From: Amoebophrya sp. A120
Lineage: Eukaryota; Sar; Dinophyceae; Syndiniales; Amoebophryaceae
DNA length: 64,000 nt
Direction of reading: 5' to 3'
Assembly (NCBI GenBank): GCA_905178155.1
Contig: CAJINV010000021.1
Location: forward strand, 669,530-733,529
The position numbers were made by a program, and so were the translations under genes. Within the stretch, counting starts at the first letter, position 1; each line of letters begins with the position of its first letter. Positions 10,656 to 21,600 of this stretch are shown piece after piece. The notes beneath the pieces were generated by a model that had not been told where the DNA came from, made no database searches, and was given only the letters and a program-made list of their open reading frames with translations.

Positions 10656-12734
10656 TCAGCTTCTTTCCGGTTGGAACTTGGGCCAGTGGTGCTGGTAACA
10701 GCCGAGCATGTCCACCTGCGGTGTCTTCTTCCCCGCTTTTCGGTCCATCACCCGGTGCATTTGCTCCTTCTCCGCCACGGCACGGTGCGATTTGAAGGTC
10801 GGGTTGCTCTGCAGGTGCACCAGATATCGGTGCAGCTCCAGGTTCAACGGGCCCTTTCTGATTTCCACGTCAAACCACTCGCACTGCTCGTTCCAGGGCA
10901 GCGAGCGGACGAACTCCAGCGGACCGGGATCCCGCTCGCGAGGTTTGCGGGGCGGGGTGATGGTCTGGTGGATTTGATGTTGACATGAAAATGAAAACTT
11001 CAACTTGTACTAACGAAGAACATTCGGATTCCTTTCTTTGTGATCCTCTATACGAGGTATTGCTTACGTAGCGCAACAACATGAACATGATGATGATCAC
11101 TTCAACCCACAGATCATAGTAAGTACCCGCATCGCCGCCAGCTGTGCCACTTCCGCCTCCTTCCGCAATATCCGCGGCGACAGTGACGCCGCTTTGAGCC
11201 GATCCCCCGGTACTTTGCACACCCCCGAGAACTTCTCCTGCATCGCGGTGGAGGGGGTGACGGCGCGGTCCCCCCTGCCGTGCGAGGTTCCCGGGGTTAC
11301 CGCGCGCAGCGACGTCCCCGTCTTGCGTTCCGGACTGGTGGCGCGCGTTTCGGGATGGCCCGTGGTCGCGTCCAGGTTGCCAGTTTTACGTTTCTCCCCC
11401 GCTGCTGCTGCTTCTCCCGTCGCAAGTCCCTCGCTCGCGGAAGTTGAGTACCGCGGGGACTGCGCGTAATCCACGCTGTCCGGACGCTGTCCTGCTTGGG
11501 AACTGGCTGCACGTTGTTCTGGACTAGTGGTACTTCCAGCCGCAACTCCGTTCCCCACGCCCTTCGGCGGCGACCGCTGCTGGTGGTCCGTGATGGACTT
11601 CATGATATACAATGCAAAAGCATCGTACTAGTATAGATTGCATCACAAACTTCCTGAGCGCGACAAATGGAATTTCTCGTGCTGTTTCAGCTTCGGGAGG
11701 AGATTTTGGGATGCATATCTGCAATTAGTACGAGTGCGATACCTTTGCAATTCATACATGAGAGATTCCGACAACGCTTTCAACCCGGTTAATTGCTGCG
11801 CGGATTTGCTGCTCGTGATCCCCAACACGTTCCGCGGGACGCCGCGGAACTGCCCGCCGATCGCGTTTTTCCCGAACACAAATTCGTTCGCCAACGATTG
11901 CTTTCCAAACATCTGCGTTCTGGGGGAGTACGTCCCGGGTGGGGGACATGCATTGCAAATATGTCTGGGTCTGGAAGGATGCAACTTGTGATGCTAGCTT
12001 TCCAGGCCTAGAAAATCTGTATTGCATAACCAACAGAAGCAATAACCTCTTTTGTCATGTAAACGCACTTTCTCATGCGGACTGCCTATGAAAAAGCGTT
12101 CTGGAAGGTTGTCATGCTGGGCTGCACTCGGAACTGCTTCCATCATCCACATTTTAGCATCAGAAGTTTCCAGACCCAGACATTTTTGCGTTTGATAGGG
12201 GACATTCGCCAAAATCGGGGTCGTTCAGGTTGCTCACACTTGGCGTCGACACTATGCATTGCAAAAGCATCGCGCTAGTTGTAGTTCATCTAGTTCTAGT
12301 TGTAGAAACCGCATGACAAATTCTCCAACGTTGAGAATTGGGATTTGTCATGCTAGAACAGGTAGAAGGTGAGATTTTCCATGCATGCCTCCGACTACTA
12401 GTACGAGTACGATACTTTTGCACAGGATAGTTACCTCAGTTTCGCTGTTATCCGTTGTGGAAACATTCGCGGAAGATTCCGGCCGCTTCACCACGGAGAG
12501 CGGCTTCATCCCCGCGCGGCCCAGATAGCGGGTGCGGTCGTCGTGCGCGAAGACCGACGTCGTGAACTTGTTGGACCGGGTGATCTCCAATTTTGGATCG
12601 TGCGACCCGGGGCCGGGCTTCTGCTCCTTGCGGTCCGGGCGGAACCGGGGCGGGTTGACCGCTTTTCGGTCGATATCCACGTACATCCCGCTGCTGCGGG
12701 TGCTGCGAGACATCAAACTCGCCGGAGAAGCCAT
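10656..12734 (-). CDS. PG-motif (SHIPPO/STPGR-like?) protein, 440 aa, five exons
   Basis: Exons are 12734-12433, 12250-12199, 11942-11757, 11600-11127 and 10964-10656. Lengths sum to 441 codons including the stop. The first three junctions are introners (A2, B1, A1); the fourth is a canonical GTACTTAC...CAG intron. Exon 1 starts MASPASLMSRSTRSSG and contains KPGPGSHDPK. Across the B1 junction the frame reads GECPPPGTYSPRTQMFG, followed by FGKNAIGGQFRGVP. The PGPGxxxP and PPGTYSPR signatures resemble the Pro-Gly repeats of sperm-tail/ciliary SHIPPO proteins, which would fit a flagellated stage. That family call is tentative because only two such motifs are visible. The middle of the protein is Ser/Thr/Ala-rich and disordered. 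The C-terminal 100 residues are compositionally ordered (EFVRSLPWNEQCEWFDVEIR) but unrecognised. Confidence 0.75.
11606..11756. mobile_element. introner A1 (family A), 151 bp
   Basis: Family A termini (TGCAAAAGCATCGTACTA and the complement of TTGCAAAGGTATCGCACTCG) flank the element. The 5-bp target duplication CATGA occurs at 11601-11605 and 11757-11761. Removing the element and one repeat joins SESL and MKSITDHQ in frame. No position within the repeat gives GT...AG. Confidence 0.85.
11950..12198. mobile_element. introner B1 (family B), 249 bp
   Basis: Inverted termini carry TGTCTGGGTCTGGAA and TTCCAGACCCAGACA. The 7-bp target duplication GGGACAT lies at 11943-11949 and 12199-12205. Excision gives GECP joined to PPGTYSPR in frame. 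No GT...AG alignment is possible. Confidence 0.88.
12251..12432. mobile_element. introner A2 (family A), 182 bp
   Basis: The ends read CTATGCATTGCAAAAGCATCG and, inverted, CTATCCTGTGCAAAAGTATCG. The target duplication is at most 2 bp here, the weakest in the window. The join ETE to VSTPSVSNLN keeps the frame with the intron removed as placed. Confidence 0.75.
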
Positions 12735-13793
12735 TTTTTGGTCTTGATGTTGCGAGGTTCTTTTACTTTACTTACTCTCTGAAGATTTCGTGATTCTTAC
12801 TTCCTACCTTGTTCCGCGGAGCAGGAGGTGCTCCTTGCTGCTAATTTTCATCTTTTTCTTTCCGACCGAATACAAAAACACAACTACGTACGGCATACAA
12901 GAGTTACGCTTTTACCCTTATCGCGACGACAGTCTTTACGACGACAATGTCACTACCTAGTTGTAGTTTCGAACCAAAGTAGTACTCTCGTCTTTAGTCC
13001 TCGACACTGAAGATACTCGCTCTGGTATATACTACTCAAAGGCAAACATGACCACTCTCTTCTTCATTCACGATAACCTCGAGACGACCACGAGAATCAC
13101 TGTAGAGTGCGGAAGAAGGTGAACGTACGAGCAAAACGATCGGAGAACAACATTACGAGAGCCATCGATTGCAAGCCACTAGAATTTGATGACGCGGGAG
13201 AGCAAGCATATCGGTGAAAATAGCTGAAAGATGGTTCGTGTACATGCAGTAGGTACATCTATGCGCAACAAGCTCACTTCATGATCTGTATCGTGTTCTT
13301 CTTGGGCAAAATAAGCTTGAAGTCAAACTGTTCTATGTTGACTCGTGAGAAGTCAATCATGTTGAATGATTTGCAAAGGGAAATAAAAATGAAATCGAGC
13401 TGTTGAAAACATCCCGTATCGTGCCTGCATTTTTTTTCTTCATTCTCGTCCTCCATGCATACGGTGAATAGGTATACATTTCAAATGCAGAACGACCAAT
13501 ACAACGTCGTCGATCGCAAATCAACGACATTTTGTTCCACCACCTGAAGTAGCAGGATGCATTTTTGTGGTGTCGTTAAAACAATAGTGTGATACAATCT
13601 AAAAACCCCAATTGTTTCTGATGAGATGACAATCGCCCAAACTACTGCGATGCCTTTGATGTTCTATTTGTGAGACAATTTAAACGTTCGTTGGATAAAA
13701 TCCATTTAATGTTGAAGATGTGAATACGTAGATTGTGTGGAGGCATTTTTCCAAAAAATACCCCTCTCGAAAAAAATCTCCCCCCACGCCTGC
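12735..13793. other. intergenic, no feature recognised
   Basis: About 1.06 kb between the end of the eIF3b gene and the start codon of the PG-motif gene. Frames are short on both strands and I see no introner termini or repeats. It should contain the eIF3b 3' end and the promoter of the PG-motif gene, but no motif for either stands out. Confidence 0.5.
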
Positions 13794-16700
13794 TCAGTTG
13801 AAGTCGATAACTTCCTCCTTCGTGGAAATAAGTTCCTCCACAAAGTCCTGGGCGTCCCTCCAGCAATGACGGTCCTTGAACTTCTGCTGGGCGTCCTCCC
13901 AGCCGATCTGGGTGGCGTGGCGCATGTAGTTCGTGTTCAAAATCTGGCAAATGTTCTGGAACTCGGCGATGTGCTTTTCCTTGCTCTCCCGGTCCGCTCG
14001 TCGCTGGTTCGTCCGGGCCTCGTCATCGAGCTGGTCGAACCGGCGGCTGTGCACCTTCAACCCGGTGCGGACGTCCTTCTCGTCCTCCTTGCTGAGGATG
14101 GACGGCGGGTTCGGCCGGAAATTCACGGCGTAGAGTTTCTCAATCGACTCCTGATGGACGGGTCGGCCCTGCGGTTGGAATAAATGGGATGCATCGATAG
14201 AGATAGACATGGGAGTGGAGGGTTACTAGAGAAGTAAAGTAACATGCGACTATCAACATGCGAGAACTATAGTACTGAAGATAGCCACTCCCACTGCCAC
14301 GGTCAGTATGAAAGGATCAAAATTCAAAATTTCAGATGAAAGCGGTCTACAGACAGGAAGATCGGCCTGTATTATTTCTGGATCTGCAGTAAAAAAATAG
14401 AATAGTTAAAGTTTCTTATACCTGGAATGTCCACAACGTGAATCCTGCGTCCTGGCTCATGCTGAAATCTCTTGCGGCGGAGTCGATCGGCTGCACGACG
14501 GAAGTCAACACGTACCGCCCCCGGGCGTCCCACTCGACCTGCGTCAAGTTGACCTGTTCATCCTTGTACAACAATTCCATGGCGTTTTCCGTCTTGTCTG
14601 GATGCAGTCGGCCCCACAACAACTCCCCGGACCCGATAGCCGCGGCCACGAAGTATTGGCCTTCCGGTGCCCAGCAAACGCGGTTGTACGCCCCAGACGG
14701 GAGTTCGAAGCTCGCCACCTGCTCGCACTTGCTGTTCGCGAGGGAGTAGAACGTCAGCAGGGTTTTGCCCGCTCCGGCCTCGGTCAGGAGGGCGAATCGG
14801 TTGGACTTGGGTTCCCAGAAGAAGCCTGTTTTTTTTTATATGATTTGTCTCTGGAGGAGGTTCTTCATGTTGTAGGTTTTGAAATTGCTTGCTGCGTTAT
14901 CCCCACGTCCTGTTGATGCAGCAAAAAGCTGCAGCATGCCCGTTGGAAAACAGGAAGTGCAGCTTTATTCTTCCGCTGCTAATATTTTGCCTTTCAGCGG
15001 ATATAGAAATCCGAACCGGCAACAGCACAACATCTTCGAAACAAAAAAACGCTTGAATAGTACCTTTAATCCCCTCTTCAACTTCCACGGTCTCGACCGG
15101 GATGTTCTTTTCTCTCAACCGGAGAATATCCAGGTTCTTGGCCTTTCCCCCGGCCTGTTCCTTCCCGTCCTTGACCTTCCCCTTCTTCGCCAGCACGACG
15201 CAGAGGAAGTCACCGTTGCTCTGCCAATGCATCGTCGCATTGAAATTCAAACGGGACTTGTTGTTCAATCTGTATAATTTTGATGTTCAACGATTAAAAA
15301 TTTTCACGCACATTAAACCGTATTTCAATTTCTATACTATCCTGTTGAAAAGAGAAGCTGATAATCAACAAATAAGTGCATTCAGCTACATCTACACAGG
15401 GTCTTCAGGATAGAAGTTGAGCTTGACGTAGTAGAACAACAAACTATCTGTACGTTTGCCCGCTCGCTGCGTCGACGACAGTCAAGCACGACGGAGAGTC
15501 GTTGACTTGCGGGGACCAAACCGCAATGATGTTATCCGTTGGGGACCACTGGAAGCTGGTGATTCCGTTCTCGAACCGGAAGGGCACGGCCTCCGTCATG
15601 CCTGGCCTCTTGTAGGGTGCGCAGGACGGAAGCGAGTGGATGTGGATTTCCTTCTCGGTGCAACGGGCGAAAAACGTGCTGTCCTGACTGAAAAGCAAGT
15701 GCGGGAAGGCACCTGATTTGTAGATTTGATGTTGTGGGGTTTTGTAATTGTATACGAAATTCTTGCGGTCAAGCCTGACAAACATCTTTCTCCCGTACCC
15801 GTAACCGGAAAGAGCATTACAAATCCAAGTTTTCTTCTTGCTTGGTCTCTTCGAAATTATACCTGGCACTCCTGATGGGTTGTATTGCGGTGTGGCGATT
15901 TCCTTCAAGATGGTTCCCGACTGCACGTTCCAAATTCGGTAGGCGGACTTGTCCCCGTCCTCCTTTGGGGAGCCGTTCCAGGTGAGTAGATATTCCTCGT
16001 TGGGAGAGAACATCAACTCCTGAACTTCCTTGTGCATCAGTTTTCGCTTCTGTTCCATGTCCTTACCGCCCCACAAAGCCAGACCCGGCTTGTGGACCGT
16101 GATCAAGTAGCTGCCGTGCGGGGACCACACAACCTGTTAGTTGTACGGGAAGAGAGTGCAAGTTTCAGCTTGTAAATCAAGTTCAACATCATATAGTTGC
16201 ACATTATTCATTTAGTTGTGCATTAAGTTGTTCTTTTATGCATTTTCTGTGCAAGTAGCGTTTAGACGTATTAGGTCAATGTGAAACTCGACATATTCAT
16301 GTCCAGCAGGGAAAAGCGGGTTGATGCTGCAATCAAAAGTAAAACAGAAGAATATGAGCATGGTATTACCTTCCAGTCGCACCACACCCGGCCTTTTTGC
16401 TTTTCTCGCTCACCGCAGTAGTATGGTACCAATGCGTGCAGGGGATCGACGTGGTAGATTTCTGTCTCCTGCTGGTAACGAAGCATGATTTGCTCGCGAC
16501 CTGGTAGACGTTGGGGAGATTTGGAATTGGAATGCGTATCCATAACTAGCAAGAAGTCAATTCTCGTTCATCTTGCAGATGTTGATCCAAAACTACTCAT
16601 GATTCAACTTAGTTGTACGTCGATATGGAAATCAAAACCGTGAAGGTACTAGTCGTAGTCTCTGTGTCCCCGCCCGCAAACTTTGAAAAAAAGCGTCTGC

Positions 16701-17421
16701 ATTGTTCTTATGTGACGTCTTACCTTGATCATCCAACATCCAGTCGTTAACATCGGCGGTCAGCGCCAATGAATGACTTCCCGTGGCGGCTTGAAAGTGT
16801 TCCGGAAGCTCCATAATGGTGTCCAATTCGTCCAAAGCGAGAGCAGCGAGTTTCTGTGATTTTCAAAAAATGAGTTTGGATTGAGTTGGAAAGTCCTCCA
16901 GTTGTAGTGTCCTCGATCATCACTATGCTCGGTGGTGAGAAAATGGCCGCGTCGGTCATCAAGAGCTCCTACTATGTTCAAATGATACAGAAGTCGTAAA
17001 AACCTCACAAATCAACTAGTAAATTTCATCCTCGATAAAAAGTAGCTGTATGTACATTTGCGCCAAATTTGAAGTTGTCGATTCTTGCTTTTCCCTTTTC
17101 CATGGCGGTTTTGCTCGGGAATTTGAGGAATGCGCAGCCGTCGGTTTCGTTCGTCTTGGGGTTGATGTTCATTTCCAGCTCGAAACCCGGATCGCTGTCG
17201 TCCTTGCCGAGTTTTTTCTTGATCGCCTTCTGCAATTTTGCATATTTATCCTCCCCCTCGCCGCCTTTCGCGACCTTGGGCAGATTCAGCACCAGAAGCG
17301 TGTCGGGGAACTTCGGCTTTTCGAAAGAGGATTTCACCTCCTCCGTCTCGGAGAGGTAGCCCTCCGCTGCCGGGTCCCAATCCTCCGGGTAGGGAAACTT
17401 TGTTTTCGCAGCCGGCGCCAT
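13794..17421 (-). CDS. EIF3B: eukaryotic translation initiation factor 3 subunit B
   Basis: eIF3b is the scaffold of the eIF3 complex and binds the 40S ribosome in the cytosol. Exons are 17421-17056, 16853-16724, 16545-16370, 16133-15863, 15712-15454, 15269-15064, 14825-14422 and 14168-13794. All seven introns are canonical GT...AG, and the exons total 729 codons including the stop (728 aa; human about 814). Residues about 35-125 form the N-terminal RRM (DTLLVLNLPKV, CAFLKF). The beta-propeller follows, with family-typical blades: VVWSPHGSYLITVHKPGLALWGG, NGITSFQWSPTDNIIAVW, NATMHWQSNGDFLCV, GAYNRVCWAPEGQYFV and QVEWDARGRYVLTSV. The C-terminal arm has the family's LWTFQGR and FRPNPPSILSKED segments, then a charged helix. 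Compared with the animal protein, the acidic N-terminal extension is missing. The gene contains no introners although both neighbouring genes do. Confidence 0.97.
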
Positions 17422-18680
17422 GTTTGTTCTTTTTATATCAGATGAAGTAGGGTTGATGTAAGATGATGCAATTATGTGATAGTACGACAGAGGGTAAAAT
17501 TATCCTTGACATGTACAACAGCGTATGGGGTCGCGATGTTGAAAAGGCTAATTTTATGCTAATTACGAAATAAAGCTGTTGACCAGCAGTCTTTCTACTA
17601 CCCTGTGGTCGTTTTTGCAATCAAGAAATTTGTCAAGACCACATCGGTTCGTGGCAGAGCCAGGAGCGTTAAAGGCAAAAGCCTACATGACCTTCTACCT
17701 CTAGATCTACCAATTCTTTACTGCGGGAAAGAACTCGAAAAGAAGATCAAAGAGGCACGCCGCCGTGGTCAGGGCGGACAAAAAACCATTTCTTCGTCGA
17801 GATCGTTAATTATTTATTGTTTTGGAGGCTTGATCCAGATTGTTCGCAATTCTCGGCCGCGGTAGATCTTTTCATTTTCGCGATGGTCTTCAAATGTTTC
17901 ATGCAGAGACAGCACACGGACATGGAGCGGATCTGTTTTTTTTTTCGTTAGTCTTAGTTCTAGGTTTTTGAGCGTGAAGATGCTGACAAGCACTAGTAGA
18001 ACGTCGACAAATTATGCAACTACAAGTAGCTTCTTCATCCGTCGCGCTTGTGACATAGCGGCTGCGGCACCCAGGAAAAAAATAAAACTGTTGCGTGCAT
18101 TTCTTCAGAGTTATAGTACAATCATCAAAAGAGACGCAGCCATTATTTTTCATTGTTCACAGAAGCGTTGTACACAAGAAAATCATTTGCATGCACGAGA
18201 CCTTCACTCGTAGCTCATCGAGAAGAAGAAGCGTCGGAAGACACCAGTTGTCTGCTAGTTTAACATTCAGTTTTTGTTTTCTATGTTCTCATGATAAAGA
18301 GTAAGAGTAGAGCCAGAGACACCTAATCGGCATAACCATGTGAGCAGCCAACATCAATACTGGAATACCAGTTGAGCGCGAGTTTGTATGCTCAAGAAAA
18401 TGATTTTTGCAAAGTTTTTGTACATACAGGCCTATTTTTTTCCAAAATGACGAGATCATAATCTACCTCTACATCTATCATTCGGACGAGCTCTGCCTGC
18501 GTCGCCACGAAAAATTCGACATAATTGATTCGAAAAATAACATAATTAATACATGAGGTGGCTAATAGCACTGTACTGATCCACGATCTTCTACATCACA
18601 ATCACAGAAACACATCGCATTTGCTCTTCGTTCGAAGTGGACTGCAAGCTCTGGCAACACAAGCACAACTTCCCTTCTGC
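17422..18680. other. intergenic, no feature recognised
   Basis: 1.26 kb between the kinase stop codon and the eIF3b start. Contains short frames on both strands only, and an A/T-rich stretch near 18400-18550. A basic 86-codon plus-strand frame at 17605-17865 was judged not to be a gene. Confidence 0.5.
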
Positions 18681-21600
18681 TTACAGCCGGGTAAACGCCG
18701 GCTGCTGCAGTGGTGGAGTCCGATCGCGCGGTGGTGGCAACGGGTGGCCGAACACTTGCGGAATGAAGTTCGTAGTTGCGTTGTTCGTCCCAGTTACAGC
18801 ATGCTGACTTGGAACAAGATTCGTGCCTTGTTGTCGTGCTCCTGCTGGTGCACCACCGGCGCCACCTCTAGTACTACCACCAGGTGTTCTTGTGCCGACG
18901 TTGCCTCCTGTTCTGTTAGGAAAGATCAGATTCCAGATGGCGGCACCGCAGTTCCTCAGAAAGCACTGTCGCTCCGGCGGATCCTGGAACTGTAGTCGAA
19001 GATTGCGGGCGGGGGCTGCAGCTGTAGTACAGGTCGTTGCGGTATTAACGGCGGTAGAAGCCGCTGGTGGACAACATGTGGATCCAACTACCAACCCACC
19101 GTGGTGTCGCTCTTGCTCAACAGCTGCTGGACGAGGTTGAGAGGTTGGCGGGACGGCTGGGGCGACGGGACCCCAGCCGCGAAGAGCGCGCGTATTTGTT
19201 GCTGCTATTCTCGACGAAGCTGGCCCCGCACGATCCGCTTCATGTCCACTTCCAGTCGTGGCTGTTTTTCCATCAGGAGCTGCGGCTGCCGTGGTTGTGC
19301 TGCTTCCTCCTCTCCTGACCCAGCCACGGGGCTGCTGCTGAACCTGCTGGAGCTGTTCTGTGTCGTTTTCGACTGTGGCACTCGCTGCAGACACGGACAT
19401 CATGGCTGATCTGTCGTCATCCTCTCCTCGACTGCTGGGTTCTTGTTCTCGTCTCCCATAAGCCCGGCCGCGGAGGATCGCGGATGTTGAGGATGTTGAA
19501 GATAACCCTGTAACAGATCCGTCGACTACACGTGGCAACCGTGAAGAGGACCTTCCAGACGAATCGGAAGAGGAAAAACTTGCTTTATTCGCGGCAACGA
19601 CGTCACAATTCACAACAGGTCCTGGTCCGACGTGGGGATGATCAGCAGCGGAACGAGCAGTAACATCATCCTCATCTTCACCCGCCCTGCACCCTGGGTA
19701 CCACGGTGGTTTGTCAATCATAATCAACCTCCAGTCTCTTATCCCAGATTCCCGCTCCAACGCTCTAGAGTTACCCCGCTGGCTGTTCAGAGCCGCGTTT
19801 TTCTCGTCAGTGACGCGAACTGATTCCCGCACCTGGTCGGCGTACAACTGCAAAATGACAAACGTGGAAAGAGGCGGGAGAAACTCCTTCATGTCGTCCT
19901 GCAAGTACTGAAACATTCGCGGAAACGTCGGACGGAAGCTGGGGTCAGGGCGGTACTGGTCCACAACGGCGCTATTAGAAGACGACCCAGTGGTGGTCGC
20001 CGCTGCTCGTCCCGAATCAGGAGGGATTGTGCTTGCACCCTCGACGTGGACTTGTTCTTGCCCCGAAACTACACTGCTGGATGGGGAACTACCACTGCTC
20101 GTCTTCTTGGTCGCCCCTATTTCCGTCCAGTCCTGCAGTACCTCGAGCACGTGGCCACGCTCCTCCGGGATGGGGTTTAGCATCTTTCGCAGCGCTACGA
20201 TCATCCGCTTCAGTTCAGCTTGCAGTTGGACGTGCTCGGGAGTCCGCAGGCCGGGGAGATTTTGCAAGCTGGTTTGCACTCGCTGGACCACGTCTTTGAA
20301 ATAAAGCTGCTTGTAACTATGAAGTCCCGCCATCATTTCCGCGGCGGCGTTATCCAGCTGGGTGGCGAATTCGTGTTGCTCAATGGCCCGCTTTTTCCGC
20401 TCCGCATCCGCTTTGCGCTGCTCCTCAACCTGCGAGGAGAAAGTCTGCAGAGAGGAGATCGGCTGCGTCCTCCTGTGCGATGGCGGAACGAGAGGTCCTC
20501 TTGCAGCTCGGGGATGTTGATCGGCGTTTGTGCTAGCGTGGCTGTTGACCATCTGGCTCACTACCGTAAATTCGGGGAAATGCAGGGCATTGAGTTGCTG
20601 CGAGCGTTCTTGCTGTTGCTGCTGCTGGTGTGCAGCGGTAGTGGTTGAAACAGACGACGTCCCCATCACCACGTCTGAAGCAGTACTGGAAGGATCGCGC
20701 ACTTGTAGTTCTTGCTGGGTCCGCATCTCCATCTGCATCTGCTGCTGTGCTGCTCCGACTTTGAACGAGTACTGTCCGGGAAGCGGTGCACCAGCTCGGT
20801 CTACTTGGTACGCTTTCGCTTTCAGTTCCAGGGGCAGGCGCAGCTCGTGATACACCCGCTCGGAGTACAGGTCGGTATCAACTGCAAAAATGTAAAGGAT
20901 GCGAACTTGTGATGCGTGTTGCGGATCATACAGAGATCTGCGTTGCATGACTTGCAAAAGGTCCCCATTTCTGGCCATGCTGAGAGGGCATTTCTCATGC
21001 AGAATAGGCAACACCAAGGGGCTGCAGAATCTGTGATGCTAGGCCCTGCATTCCAGACTTGGCGGAGCTTGGAAAAACTGCATGACAAATCTCGGAATCT
21101 TCCAGACCCAGACATTTTTGCACTTGATAGTCGGTCCCCCGCAGCGATTTCCCATTCTCAGTCGGACCCAACACCGGCGAGGGGATAAGTTCGCGCTCCG
21201 GCGGGAAGAGCGCCTTGAGAATGTCAAGCATGATTAACCCGACGCTCCAAACGTCAATTTTGTGCGTCCACGCAATCGTGTTCTGGTCGTCAATCATACT
21301 GGAAGAACGACTCGATTGTGCAGTAGACGAAGCAGCAGCAGCGGTCGTGCCGCCGATTCGCACACTCGTTCCTGCCGCCGCCGCGCCACTTCTGCTTCGC
21401 GAGTATCCTGTTTTGCACGCAGCTGCGCCGGTGAGGCAATTGTTGATGCCCGTGCCGATAATTTCATACGGCAAGCGGCGCGCGCAGTCGTTGTTGACCT
21501 CTGGCGCTCGGTACGCCGGGGTTTGAACAAGCATCTCGCCGTGCCGATGCGGCTCCAAGTACAGTTCCGGATATTGCTGCTGTGTCGTCGTGGTGGATGT

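Noticed and set aside
17605-17865. Basic 86-codon plus-strand frame
   Set aside because: No homology, opposite strand to every supported gene, no splice or repeat context.
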